This document shows, in pieces, positions 44,103 to 57,400 of a DNA stretch of 64,000 nucleotides (positions are counted from its first letter, which is position 1; each line of letters begins with the position of its first letter). The translations under genes and the position numbers were made by a program. The stretch is from Cryptomeria japonica (Eukaryota > Streptophyta > Pinopsida > Cupressales > Cupressaceae): the NCBI RefSeq assembly GCF_030272615.1, contig NC_081409.1, positions 210,101,190 through 210,165,189 of the forward strand. Direction: 5' to 3'. The notes beneath the pieces are model-generated. The model searched no databases. It was not told where the DNA came from and worked only from the letters and a program-made list of their open reading frames with translations.

Positions 44103-47100
44103 CTAACTAGTTCTTTTGTTAACAAACTGAAAGATAAACAAATTTAACATCCCCACATATTCTATGTATTTTTCATCTTTGTACATTACAATATCTTTGT
44201 TCATTCTCCTCATGTCGGTTTCTATCAGGAAATAATTAGAGAGAATGTGATTTACATAAGGTGACAAATCTTTGTCTTGATCCAATCCTGCCACTACTCG
44301 ATCCTTGTCATTAGCGAACTCTTGTTTCCACTGCTCCAGTGACACTAGTTCACCATCATTGTAAAAAGAGGGCACCCTAGGGGTATTCCCATTGTCTAAT
44401 CTTTGAAGCTTTTTTCTCAATCGATCTGTAAACTCATCATGTGACTTCAGGTAAGTCTCGGCTTCAATCTTCCCACCAGGAGTCATTAAACTGTCATCAT
44501 TCATCACCTCCTACAACCGTGATCTGAGCCTTTCATGCTCCCCCAAAGCTTTGGTTGTCCTAGTGTATGTCTTCCAGTAGTTCTCTGTGACCAGTATCAC
44601 ACTTCTGAATCTATGCTCAATGATTTCATGAACAAACTTATCCATCTTCTGTTGCATCTTTTCTGTTTGCCGAGATGACTTTTCTGCCTTGCTCCTCCAA
44701 TATATTGCATATGTCCAGGCATCCATAGCATCTTGATCAATACCATATGACATGCCTATTTCACTGGTACCTATCTCAGTTTGCAGTAATCTTTCTTGTA
44801 GTCTTTGCTTCTCTTCATCAACCTTTTCATATAGGCTCTTGTATGTAGAGTTCTCTCTGACAAGAAACTCTATTTGATCCTGATTTAGCTTGGCCACATC
44901 CAAGGTTAGTTTGGCAATGATTCTGGGATCATTTTTTCCAACTTGTTGTATCATCAAATGTCCAAAAGCTTCTTCTCTGTTAATCGGTGTGGGTCTCTTA
45001 TCTTAGGATAGATAGGCCATTATAGAAGAGCTTTTTGATCAGGATCATATCCTGATCCTCTGAAGAGTTTATCAATTTCATCTGGCATCATTTGCTTATT
45101 TGGATCCTATTTTTTGAGAAAGCTGTCAAATAATAGGGCATAATTCAAATCCCATCCAGAATACAATAACACACTAGCCCCCTTAAGCAACTGTCTCCCT
45201 TTTTCAGGTGTCATTTCTTTCAACATAAGATCCATTTCCTCCTGTAGCTTTTGGACCTGCTACTCTTCATTGCTTTTTTTCATTATGTTTCTAATCTGTA
45301 GTCCTTTATGTTGATATAGAAATGTGGTGAACTCTTTGGAGGCAATAAAGTCACTATCAGCAATGAAATCCTCATGTTCCAGGAATCTAACATCAGCAAC
45401 TTCTCGAACATTGAACTGTCCTCTTGTCAAATTCATCTGTCTATCCCCTTCATAACTAGGAGGGTAGTCTTCTCTAGGAGTAAATGGAATAACACCAGAT
45501 GTAGAAGCAGGGGACATATGAGCTAAAGGCTCTGTACTTCTAATGGTATCAATATACTCCCCAAAGACATGAGGTGGAACTCCTTCAATTATTTCCAATT
45601 CATGATCCATAAGTTTGTTGGCCAACTCCAAGGGATCCTCAATCTTTTGCAATACATTTTCATCTATTTTACCTTTGAAAAGCTTCCATTTGTAGGCTTG
45701 CATCACCTTCTCAAATTTTCCACTTTTTGCTCTGGCCTCTTCTCTATCAATGTTCTTAATGAGATCATCTGGTAAATATGACTTATGCTCTCCAGCCTTT
45801 AGCTTCTATGATGACCGGGTTGTCCTTATATATCCCTCAAGATCAAAATTTGGCCTTGGGTCCCCCATTGCCATTCCATAATAATCCAACTTTGTCTGCA
45901 GCAAGGGATAAATTTTGGAACTTTTCACAATAAAGTCTGAAAGGATTAACAATCTAGGCACAATTGACTATTTCCCATGGTTTGTCAGATGTTCTACACT
46001 CACAATTGACAATTGACTCACAGTTTCCAAGCAAGCCAATTTGTTAGGCACTATAAGTGGTAATAGATATGGTCTTCCTTCAAACCTGTACACCCTTATT
46101 TGTGTGCAATCTGAAAAACAATACAAGTCTCCCCAATTGTGGTCAATTGAGGAATCTTCGCCAGAATCCTTAGGTCTCAAGAATCTCTAAATCTCTAGTG
46201 CAAGGGCATGGCCACATGGACAACCCAACAACCTGTACAATGTTTTAACAAAGAACTCCTCAAAGTGCCAATACTTATTATTGGCATATCTCTGGTCCCA
46301 TGAGGAAACCCATAATTGAACTGGTTTTCTCACTCCAGCCTTGTCATAGGCTCTGACACATAATTATTCTGGCCACAATCCTTCATCTTGGCAAACATAT
46401 AGTAGCATATGCATAAGAAAGGAATAATGCTTAAAGTGCACATTGATCACATCCCCTTTCAACTTCTCCAACCCATGATTCAGGGCTTCAACTAGGTAAG
46501 CAGTAAAATCAAAGAAGCGGGGGTCTCTAGACTGTAAATCAACACAAATAACCATGGCTGCAATATCCATTAAAGGATGGGCTTTTATCCCTAGAACCTG
46601 AGCAACACAGTAATAGGTGTATTTGAAGTAAGGGTGGAAGGAGTTGACATCATAAGGGGCTTTGTCATCCTAGCCTAATGACACTAAAGACCTTGCATTT
46701 CTAGGCTTGTGTATGGGGAGCCTCCATGTTTTGTAAATGTGTTGTAGGTTAAAGTATTCATTTGTCAATTTCTTGCGGTCAATTGGTTCCTCAAACCCCC
46801 AATCTAAGTCAAACACGATGTCGATAACCTCCCTTGTAATTGAAAGAATCGGCTTACCCATATAGTTATATATGGTTCTGGTTTTAGGGTCATAGTTGCT
46901 TGCTAAGGCTTTCATGAGTTCTACATTTACAAAGACATTAGCCACAACCAGTTTGCCTAAGTTTAATCGCCATAAATTATTTATAGGATGAGGGACAACT
47001 CTTTTGTTGTATCCATACACAAACAACTCATATCCCCTTAATTTGGTCCATGTGTCTCCAAGATCCTCAAATCGATCCTCCAGACCTTCCTCATCTGCCT

Positions 47101-47254
47101 TAATCTTTTTAGACCTTAAATTGGATGATGGCCACTTATCAATCAAATCTTGGGCCAAGGAATGCCCCTCCTTCTTCTGTCTCTTGGGTTTGTCCTCTGT
47201 GGCAAGAGGTTCCTTTCCCTTTCTAGTTTTACTAGCTTTAGATGATGACTCCAT
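44103..47254 (-). pseudogene. LTR-encoded reading frame of E3, copy in 5' LTR
   Basis: Same protein as in the other LTR. ATG at 47254, end at 44103. It has fewer stops (longest open run 194 codons, then 148, 148 and 134) but one frame change near 45000, where this copy has lost one T of the run present in the other LTR. Where the two copies differ, stops in one are often sense codons in the other, so the ancestral frame was probably open. The N-terminal Lys-rich segment, the Y-E-L-F-V-Y-G-Y-N strand and the coiled-coil part are all kept. Confidence 0.75.
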
Positions 47255-47514
47255 TTGAATTTAAAAAGGGGCTCTGTATATGGATAACTTACTTGAAATC
47301 TGTGGGCCTTCTCTGTGAACTCATCTGATTTCTACTTTTTGTTCGTCGCCTATGGATTCCTCAATACTATGTCCTTCATTATCAATTTATCATTTATGGC
47401 AAATTAAGCAGTTAGTAATGGCAGTTCAACAACGGTCACTTAGATACACGTTTGAATTAAATGGTGATGTGACCTAGCCAAGATTTGATTCTGATCTTTG
47501 CGACAACTAATAAT

Positions 47515-48188
47515 CACTTCGATGAAAACATGTCTTTTGGTCACTAGTTTTTTGGTCCATCTATCCCTTTATTTCCATCGAAAACGTTTTTGCTTCAAAT
47601 ATTATGTCGATGAGGTATTTCCTCTTTCTATCGAAACACTGTATTCGATGAGAGAATCCATCTTTTCACTGATACACATCCTATATTAATTGGCTTCCAT
47701 GTCGAAGAAACTTCAGGCTTTGATAACTCCATTTATCTTTCCATCGAATCACATTTTTTATCGATACCATTATACCCTTTTGATGAAAGAGTATATCGTT
47801 TCATCGAAGCCCTTCTTTCTTCGATGACCTTCTTTCATTAACATCTCTCGTCGATGAACTCATTAATAATTTCTTCGATAAGATTCCCATCGGTGAAACA
47901 ATATGTATCGGTGACTTGTCTTTTAGTCTCCTCGAAACTCATATCCCATCGATATCTTTATCGATGTAACTTCCTTCCATTCGATCAACATTAGTCTTTT
48001 GATAAGACTGTTGTTATCGGTGAGTCTTCTATGTTTTAAGCCGATAGCATTATTTCCTCGAAAGCCTTTTCCCGTCGATGAGACCATTTCTGCTTTCTTC
48101 AATATTCTTTTGTCGATGGAATTATTGCTTTCAGTGAGTCCCCTTCTATGTTCATCGGTATTCCTTTTTCTTCGACAACCCTTTTATA
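47515..48188 (-). repeat. TCGATG-motif-rich leader and TATA of E3 5' LTR
   Basis: Same array as at 35367-36294; TATA candidate at 48182-48188. Motifs here are less often decayed to TTGATG or TCAATG than in the other LTR. Confidence 0.6.
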
Positions 48189-48387
48189 TCGATGAGACAT
48201 CGCTGGGTCTCATCGATACCAATTGAATTTGAATCTTTCGATAGGATGCCATCACACTTGTTCAACAATTTATAGGATACTTTACTTTGGTAGGAAAATG
48301 ATGGGTTTTCTTCTAGAAATGAGGGATTTTATGATTTAATTTCACAAATCAAGAAATTTTATTTAATTTAGATTTGGTAACAAGACC

Positions 48388-49560
48388 TGTGCCTCTTTTC
48401 TTATACATCCTCGTCATACCTCCACATGTTTGGTTCCCACTCTGCGAACATGGTGTCCCGAGCTTCTGATAATGCATACTTCGCATGGCTTGCGCATGGA
48501 GCTTCTAAGGTTTTCAGTGATCGGAGCATTTCTTTTTTCCGTCGTGTTGCCATGTTTTCAAGGGTTGGCAACATAGTTTTGTTTTGTCTTGCATTGAATA
48601 CTGAGTATTGAGATCGTCAGCATCGCAAGATGATATGAACAAAATAATGTTGTTGAAATTTTTGCAGGGGATTTAGGGCACAGAGATCTTTCAACACACT
48701 TATCAAAAGATATGAATCAAGATCAGATTGAAAGAAGTCAGTTATAGCAACCATCTTAATGATCATCTACCAACTCAAGGTGGCAAAAGTTAGGGTTTCT
48801 TGTTATGATCTGAAAATATAAAGGGATAATTTTACATTTAGAGGGGGGACTTCTGCCTTTTCACAATTTGGAGAGAAGACTTATAGACTGTGCCATTTTG
48901 GCCTCTCTGTGTTTTTTCGTCTTAGGATTTGTTTAGAAGTATTAAGTCAAGATTGTTGATGAATGTTTTATGATTCTTATGGTTTTGTTTATCAAATGCA
49001 AGCAACTAAATCATGTCCTTATTAACACTTTTAGTGACTTGTGGATGATATTTTATTGCATATCATGTCGATGTCATTGAGCTGTTATTTCAAGTGGTGA
49101 ATGAAAGACATATATCCCCTCCTGAATCTTAGTAAATAATTTTGCTGAAGATTTTGAATATTCGACTTTTATGTTTGTAAACTTTAAGCCTCTTATTCTT
49201 CTTCAAAAGAGTGAATTTATTATGTACTCATTTCTATGGATATCATGTTTGTGATTTTTTAAAAAGTTCCTAAGCATTACAAAATTCTGGCATATCACCT
49301 TAGTATTAGTTTTTGTTTGAGTTCTTCTTTCCCTTTTCACCCCATTTGCAATTATGAAGAGTTGTCTTCTAAAATTCCAGAGGTTGTTTCACAAAAAACA
49401 TCAAGTCCCATCTCTGTGGAATTTATCAACTACCCTGCTTCAGGTCTTCAAACCCAATTGGGGATGAACATTATCTTTTATATTGTCTATATGTGACAAA
49501 TTATAAACAACAAGATGAAACAACAACAAAACAAAGTCACACAAGTGAAAAGAGTGATTG
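48388..49560. other. Sequence right of E3, no gene recognised
   Basis: It should be the continuation of whatever E3 inserted into, hence possibly E1. A 61-codon open stretch at 48426-48611 and a GTTGAAATTTTTGCAG/G splice-like site near 48665 are seen, but nothing ties them to a gene. A GAGGGGGGAC run at about 48840 resembles a polypurine tract without an LTR edge after it. Confidence 0.35.
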
Positions 49561-50179
49561 AAAAGAATGATGTGAAAACATCTTAAATGCAAAAGAAATC
49601 TTGCACCGACCAAACTTATTTAATTTCAAAAGACACTTATAAAAATAATTTACATTTAAGAAAACAAATACTAGAGTCCCAAAACTAATGTCAAAGCATA
49701 AATAAGATAAATTACAACCTATTCTCCTTTCTTTTTCTCTTTCATTTGCCCTAGTGCTGCTAAGTTGCAATCAAATACTCCCACAATATTAACTTTAACA
49801 CTTTTTGATTCACCTCATTATAAATATGAAAGTTATATTTTTGTTCTCATTATATACATAGGAAATAGTTCATTTCCAGCACTGCATAAACTGTGCCCAT
49901 GAAGAAGCCCCTCCCTCAATCTACTTTCCTCGCACTAAATCATCCAAATTAATTTATTATATTAGTTTTGTAGCTACAATTTGAGACTCCAGGAATCCAT
50001 TGGGATCATATTTTGAAAGGTGGTGGAGAGAAAAAGGTTGCGTATACAATTTCAGACTCCAGGAATCCATTGGGATCATATTTTGTCCCATCGTTATCTT
50101 AAACATATGAATTCATAGAAGAATCCACTGTATTTCTGCGTGTGAACTTCTGAGAAAGTGATGAGCATTATTAAGTATA

Positions 50180-50260
50180 ATGTCCTTGTTTCTCCCAACT
50201 CTTTTTGTCTTGTTGTTTTGGGCAGTTTTGGTGGAATATTTCCCTTTTCATACAAAATAA
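50180..50260 (+). pseudogene. Short hydrophobic reading frame, repeat copy 1
   Basis: ATG then S-L-F-L-P-T-L-F-V-L-L-F-W-A-V-L-V-E-Y-F, 26 codons. It looks like a signal peptide or membrane helix. The matching frames in copies 2 (54388) and 3 (59739) share the first 13 residues almost exactly and then differ through indels. Might be a remnant of a small secreted-protein gene or chance. Confidence 0.25.
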
Positions 50261-51708
50261 TTTTGGCTTTCCATCATGTCTCATGTAACACCAGATTCTT
50301 CAGCAAGATTGACAAAGAGACGATTGATTGATTTGTAATAAAATAAAAGAATATCAATCAACTTGAAAACCATAGCAACCATCTGGAGATATATATATAT
50401 GCCACGCCATTGAAAACGCCCAGATTACTCTCTCATTGGTTTTATATAATTGATTACAAGTCATATCTAAATAGGTTTTATATGTTCCTTTGATTAGGAA
50501 ACAATCAAATTGTCCAATTGTGAGATATGAGCTGTCAATGGCTCATATCGCAAAAAGTGAAAGCTTAACAGCAAGATAAAATTTATATTGATAGTTAATG
50601 GGGTTGGTAAGGTCATAGGGTTTTCAAGATGGAGATCATTCATGTTCTAATCTTCCAAGTGATATCTAGTGTTGGATTTCTAACTGGTGGCTCTTGAATT
50701 TTCATTGTGGTTTCTAAGTTGATATGAGTTGATTAAACAGCTTTTTAGTTGAATATGTTGATTGGAGAGGAGGTCCCTCTTGTGACCTACATCTTGTTGC
50801 TCTTAATGGTCAAATCCTTTTTGTATTTCTTTAAAATTGTGATTTTGATTACTTTCCTCAGAGTGACACGCTTCATTCATCTTGCACCATTAGATCAAAC
50901 TCCAACAATGGTCGTAAGGATCCAAGGACAAAAGAGAGATGGTTAGAATTGGAAAGAGTACCATCCACTAGAAAAAAAAAATGATGTGTCGATTGGTAGG
51001 CCCTTTATTTTCATATAAATAATTAACATTAATTCTATATTTTACATAAGGATTTAAAATTTTATTTAAATTTTATCGTTGTACATTTATCATGTATTGC
51101 CATATTTTTTATTGAATATGTTAATGTATTGATATTGATATAAAAACCTATAATTGATTTATCCCATAGATTTATGTAGCTTTTTTTTCATCATTTTATA
51201 TCATATTTTTATGTAAACTATATCAATTTTCATGAGTTATTTGTTCAACAAAATTTTTATTCTATTTACTTCTAAACAAATTTATAATATTTGGAAGACT
51301 GCTATGAGATTTTTTTTTATTTTACTATTGTATCCTTATATTTAGAATCTATAATAGACATTTCCTCATGTGATTGAGATTCAGTTGTTGATTAGCCTGA
51401 TCGACTCTATTATACACTTTCACAGATTGACATCATACTATGTTCTCATGCAAAAATGATATTAAAAAATCAACAAACATATTATCAGTGTCTAAGGACA
51501 TCAACGCTTCCAAGGAGTTTCTGCACGCTTTAACCCAACAATGAATTCCTCTCGACTTCGATACATATGCCCTACATCTACATGACACAAAATCCATGCC
51601 CAAATAAATATCTGGATATTATAAAGATACTTTCATTAATGAATGGAAATAGAAGGTAAATCTAATTGTAAGAGAAAAGCTATAAGAGCAAAATCAATTT
51701 AAATGTGG

Positions 51709-52617
51709 GGTGAACTCACAATACTAGTTCCCACTTTTTGACCAACTTTGACACTTAGATGAACATTTTGAAAAAAAACCTTCACTTTCCGACACCTATA
51801 ACTTTTAAACTGTTAAGAATTTGAAGATGATGTAAACTAGTGATTTGTAACATCTTGTTTGCAAATTCTAAATATTATTTTTTCAAATTTTTTTGAATAA
51901 AATTTTATTGAATTTTCCATCTCCCTCAAAAAGTAGTTTTTAACAGCAAAAAAAGATTTTTTAAGAGCCATGTGCATCCCGAAATGCATAACTTTTTTTC
52001 TATAAATGATAAAAACTCAATTCATATGAATTTTGGTTTGTAACATCAATAACGAGGGCATGCAATTGGTTTTATAGTGATATGTTGAATATATTTCATT
52101 TTATTAAGTTTTGAAGTCGACTAATTATAATTTAAATATAGGCGTACGTTTGAACACATAACTTGTTCTATATATATGAAAATTAAATTTTATTTTTTTT
52201 GTTAGAAAGAAAACATCAATACCTAGTGCATAGATATTTTTTAGAATTTTTTAGAATTAGTTTACTATTTAAATATATTAAAAATTATACAATTTGGAAA
52301 GCTTATAATAAGGACTAAATAATTAAAGAAACAAAACTTATAAATGAATTCATTTGACCCCCCAAAAGCTAATGTAAAGTTGGTTTTTTATTAGCATTTA
52401 ATAGATGCAAAGGAGACTCTATTGCATGTATGATTTAGAAGTAGAGAGGTTCTATCCAAGAAATTTTGATCTAAGAGTTGTTGATCTAACTCTCTTCAAT
52501 TAATTACTTCAAATGAGACCTCTTAAAGCTTAAATCATTATATTTTCTAAAAAATGTATGATTTCAAAAAAAAATCAGGATGTACCAAAAATTGAGAACC
52601 AACATTGTGAGTTCACC
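51709..52617. mobile_element. 909-bp terminal-inverted-repeat element (non-autonomous DNA transposon)
   Basis: Ends GGTGAACTCACAAT (51709-51722) and ATTGTGAGTTCACC (52604-52617) are exact inverted repeats; the match extends to 25 bp with four mismatches. Directly outside are ATGTGG (51703-51708) and ATGTGG (52618-52623), a perfect 6-bp duplication. The interior is AT-rich, with no transposase frame. A 6-bp duplication is not that of hAT (8), Mutator (9), CACTA or PIF (3), so superfamily is open. Confidence 0.8.
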
Positions 52618-54387
52618 ATGTGGTTTTACTCATTTTCCACAGCTCTAAATTTAGAATTTAGAAATAGGACCTTCAAAAGGTAAGAACTATTTAGAATCTT
52701 TATATTTTGGTATTTTAAATGTTTTAGAATGTTTTGTTGGAATGTCATGATCAAAGGTTATGTCAGCAATGGGTAATCTGAATCAATGTGGCTAATCTCT
52801 ACTCAAAATAGCATTCTGTATAGTTTCTAAAATCTGTAAAATACAATAGATTTCTACAAAAATTTCAATAGCTAAATTTTTATGATTTGCGTCCTCATTA
52901 CTGTAAAACCAAAAAAAATAGACCAAAAAACACTGTGATTTATAAATCTAAGGAATTTTTTTACAGTTGACAATCTACATAAACTCATGTACTTCTTTTT
53001 AATAAAATGCAGAGTTCAGGGTTATACCTATTAGGTAATTAAATTTTAATTAATTAATAAATAATATCAGATGGACATCCTCAGTTAAACCCTAATTTCC
53101 CATGCAGGAGTTGAACTGTTGCTTTAGTAGATGCTAAATAAATGAGTGTTGACTTACCCAGCCATCCTCTAGGCTCCTTTGAAAACTAATTTGTTTCATT
53201 TGAAAAGTGAGGTTAAGCGATTTCTCACCATGCAAATATCTACACTTGCATGTCGTCTACAAAGAATAGTCAAATGTTATTGTGTACACGCATGGGCTGA
53301 CTAATTAAAATGTTTATCAAACGGATTCGAACTCTAGACCTTTGCCACTGGTGTGGTGGAAAAGCTTTTAAAAGCAGTCAAATAATTTTTTTTATACTTA
53401 CACTTGAATATGCTCTCTAACTAGAACACTCCCTTTAATCATTTAATAATACAAAAATAATTTTTTTAGATATTAAACTATTTATTTTTGGGTCTATAGA
53501 TGAGTTAAACAATTGTAACTATCAGTGTAATTATTTTGTTGAAGAGAGCTCCACTTAAAGTACAATATACCTATTGTTTATCTCAAAGATACAATAACAT
53601 TTCACCTTCCAAACAAATGCAGAGGTAGTACTTATATATATATGGTCTTTTGCCTTAAACTTACAATAATGTCTATAGTTTACTAACACTTTCGACATTT
53701 CAAAAATAATCAAATTGTTAATATACAATAGAAATGTAAAATATCTATATTTTATTATGTTTTGATTTATTTTGTACTTAATTTTCTTTTTATAATAAAT
53801 ATGATATTTATTTACTTTATTTTATTTACTCTAAAATTGATTAAAATTTGAAACTAATAATATATTCATATTGATTTACTAAAAATAAGATCCCAACTTG
53901 ACTCCACTAATCATATTATGTATAACCATAAATAACTTCTACTTATAAGAAAAAGAAAATGCTATACCTACTAATGATAAAAATTATATATCTTCAATGT
54001 GAACGTAATTAAATTATTAATTTATATTTATGGACCTTTAAGTTTTGTTTTTTTAAATCCTTCAACCCAAAAAAAAATATTTCAAACTTCTGCAAGCACT
54101 TTGTTTATGCTTATATCTTTCAGCCATTTGCATACTTTTAGAGATATTCATATATTTGATATAAACATATTGAAAAAGGTAGACAGTAAGATATCTTAAT
54201 TCAAAATGGTTGGTAAAGTGCAGCTCATCAGTGCAGGTGCAGGTTGCGTATAAAATTTTGAGACTCCACCTTGTCTTGTCATAGAAGAATCCATCGTTAT
54301 CTTAAACTTATGAAGTCAGAAGAATCCACTCACTGTATTTCCCCATGTGAAATTGTGATAGCAAACCATGAGAAAGTGATGAGTGTA

Positions 54388-54540
54388 ATGTCCTTGTTTC
54401 TCACACCTCTTTTTGTCTTGTTGTTTTCGGCAATTTTGGTGGAATATTTCTTTTTATTTCCCTTTTCATACAAGATACTTTTGGCTTTCCATCATGTCTC
54501 CTGTAACACCAGATTCTTCAACAAGATTGACAAAGATTGA
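54388..54540 (+). pseudogene. Short hydrophobic reading frame, repeat copy 2
   Basis: 50 codons from ATG 54388: M-S-L-F-L-T-P-L-F-V-L-L-F, then an aromatic-rich part ending H-H-V-S-C-N-T-R-F-F. It is the longest of the three related frames; copies 1 and 3 are frameshifted after residue 20 or so. No family known. Two Ser/Cys residues follow the hydrophobic stretch; no cleavage site could be argued. Confidence 0.3.
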
Positions 54541-55659
54541 TTTGTAATAAAAGAATATCAATCAACTTGGGCACACCATAGCAACTATTGGAGATATATA
54601 CGCCACACCATACAAAAGGCTCAGATTACTTGATCATTGATTTTATATAATTGATTACGAACCATATCTCAATTTGTTTTATATGTTTCTTTGATTACGA
54701 GACAATGAAATTAAAATTATTAATATTAAAATGATCTTATATATTCATTTAAAAAATTATATTGATAGTCAATGGGCTTGCATTCTAATCGCAAGGTTAT
54801 AAGGTTTTTCAACATGGAGATCCATGTTTCAATCTTCAATGTGAGATCTAGTGTTGGATTTCGAAGCGGTGGCTCTTGGATTTCTTTTGTGGCTTTTAAG
54901 TTGATATGAGTTGATTAATTGACTCCTTAGTTGAATATGTTGATTGGGGAGGAGATCCCCTCATGACATCCATCTTGTTGCAGTTTAGGAAGAAAAATAA
55001 ATTAATTATATTGATAAAAAAAATTATTGTATTTTTAAATGTAAAAATAGCTATTAGATTTATTTTATTTAAAAACAGTTAATGTTCAAATCCTTTTTGT
55101 ATTTCATTAAAGCTGTTATTTGGATTACTTTCCCAACTATGACAAGCTTTATTCATTATGCACCATTAGATTGAACTCCAACAATGAGTCATAGGGACCC
55201 AAGGACAAAATGAATATGGTAAGGATTGGAAGTAGCACCATTGGCTAGAAAAAACGATGTGTCCATTTGTCCTTTGCTTTAATATAAATAATTAACATGT
55301 TAATTCTTTGTTTTACATAAGGATTTAAAATTTTATTTACTCTTTATCAATGTATGTTTCTCATGCATTGTCATGTTTTTTCATTGTATATTTTTCATGT
55401 ATTGATATTGGTAGAAAACTATAATTGATTTTTTGCATAGTGTAACTTTTGTTCCATTATTTTATACTTCATTTTTGCATAAACTATATCCATTTTCATG
55501 AATTATTTGTTCGCCAAAGTTCTTATTCTATTTTCTTCCAAATGGATTCATACTGTAAAATAATACAAACATTTGGAAGACTGCTATGGAATTTTGTTTT
55601 ATATTATTGTTGTATACTTGATAGTTAGACTCTAGACTCAACATTTCCTCTTGGTATTT

Positions 55660-57400
55660 TATTTTGATATCAATAGTTTTTATTTCATGTAGTAGGCTTG
55701 TAAATTGAGTCCTTCATTACAGTTTCATCCTTGGCATCTACCCTCACCTTTTTGTAGCTAAAAAAAAATCATGTTACAATTATAATTATTGTTTTGATTA
55801 CTTTCCCATAAGCACTATTTTCATTAGCCCCACATCATCATATGAAAATTCCATTAATATCTTGTCAAGCTTTAAGAAGAAAAAAAAGATGGTTAAAATG
55901 GGAGGCAATACCATTTGGTGATAGTTGTGATATGTCTATTAATGAGACCCATAATAATTGTATTTTGATCTGAAAGAATAAAATTTTAGTTATATATCAT
56001 GCATAAAGATTTAAAGAAATATATTAAAAAGGTCTATGAATATAAATTAATAATTTAATTACATTCACATTTTAATATGATGGTAATTGAAGATATCTAT
56101 AATATTTATCATTAGAAGGTGTATCAGAGCATTGTCTCTTTCTTATAAGTAGAGGTTATTTATTCTTATGCATGATAGTTGTGATATTATTTTTAGTAAA
56201 TCAATATCAATATGCACTTTCATTGTGTTTGTGCTGAAATGTTATTCGTCCTCCATTAAAGTTTTGATTGTAAGACTTTCAAAGAGGGCTCGTTTTAGGG
56301 GATAAATTTTCTATAGGAATTTTGTATTCAATGATTTTCTATATTACCTCATGCATGTCATATCTTTTTCTTCTCTCTAAAATTAATTCATTTTTCTACA
56401 TTTCAAATGATTATTGATTCTTATATGCATAACTTGAATACTTTATAATTTGATTAACACTACTCGAGCTCTTATATAACATTATCATAGGAAAAATGGC
56501 ATACCAAAATGTGAAAAATAGAAATAATAGATACATGAAATAAAAATAAAGCCTCCATGAATCCAATACCTATTTCAAATAATGCACTATCTCACAACAA
56601 TTCCTTTACAATAATTGTATTTTTATAACTTTACAATATTTAGAATTCTACAAATTTCAGTTCACTATATTTTAGTGCTTGCCACAAGTCTAAACATGTA
56701 AGAGAAGATCCAAATTTAAATGAAAAGGAGTAAACAAAGTAAGATTAAGCATAATTTTGGATACAAGACCTAGGCTGCAAGTAGATAGAAACATGGCACA
56801 TAACTAAAACATTGAGAAAGAAGTTTTGTGAAAGTAGACATTGACAAGTTTTCTACACCAAATGAAAAGCATGTGGAAACATTCCAAGGATATTAGATAC
56901 TATTATAGTTGTTTGGATGAGATCTTTAAGTGTTTTCCCATGAGTTTTAATATGGGCGAGATTATAGACTTCCTTATTTTCACAATTATGTCTTTTTATT
57001 TCTATGTTAAAAAATATCCCATGTTCGCTTGAATCTTACAAACTCATTACTTGACATATTCATACATCTTCCTAGCCTTCAGCTACCAACAATATGTGCA
57101 TATGCAAGACAATGTATATGTTTCACCTAGAAAGAATTAAGATCGTCAAAATGCCATCACAACCTCTTATCTTTAAAGATTTCAAATAATGCAATCCAAC
57201 CCATTCTTTCTTATATTCTGTACCATATTTTTTATTATCATTTTTCTCAAATTATATTTGTTTTGAAATTCATAATTATTAACACAATGCTATTTATTAA
57301 CATACTGTCATTATGTCAACATGATGATTTTATTTGTGGTTCTCTGTTCAGTCATCTTTAGGTAGAATAGAGAAAAAAGAGTCTCTCTAAAACAAATTAT
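55660..57400. other. Copy-2-specific AT-rich sequence
   Basis: No gene, no element ends and no clear repeats seen; only short open stretches such as 56841-57032. Confidence 0.4.

Larger units (their letters stand above)
31269..48382 (-). mobile_element. E3, 17.1 kb Ty3/gypsy element with 5.2 kb LTRs
   Basis: Two 5.2 kb direct repeats begin TGTTGGGTCTCAAATCAA and end (CTC)AACA. They flank a 6.7 kb minus-strand gag-pol core. A primer-binding site next to the right-hand LTR fixes the direction, and a near-perfect duplication closes it. The core order is gag, protease, RNase H, RT, RNase H, integrase. The LTRs are almost as long as the core because each carries a reading frame of about 1,050 codons. 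LTR divergence is clearly larger than in E2 by eye, with many C/T differences. Confidence 0.92.
43167..48382 (-). repeat. E3 5' LTR (5216 bp)
   Basis: Pairs with 31269-36499. Inner edge TGTTGGGTCTC next to the primer-binding site, outer edge GGTAACA followed by the duplication AGACC (48383-48387). Confidence 0.92.
49560..53500 (+). repeat. Diverged repeat unit, copy 1
   Basis: Segments match copies 2 and 3: 49600-49980 with 58890-59300, 49980-50340 with 54200-54548 and 59560-59890, 50340-51380 with 54548-55660, 51384-51600 with 57428-57640, 53220-53440 with 57640-58180. An internal direct repeat (GACTCCAGGAATCCATTGGG) lies at about 49984 and 50052. Between 51600 and 53220 this copy has additional sequence including a 909-bp element. 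No protein domain is recognised. Confidence 0.7.

Noticed and set aside
48426-48611. Host gene exon right of E3
   Set aside because: 61 codons with no motif; splice-like site near 48665 is not supported by further exons.
48835-48850. Polypurine tract of E1 (GAGGGGGGAC)
   Set aside because: No TG-start repeat follows and no partner LTR is in the window.
53323-53332. GGATTCGAAC, a perfect reverse tRNA B box, as a tRNA or SINE
   Set aside because: No A box at the right distance on the minus strand, no cloverleaf, and the site lies in the repeated unit where other copies lack it.
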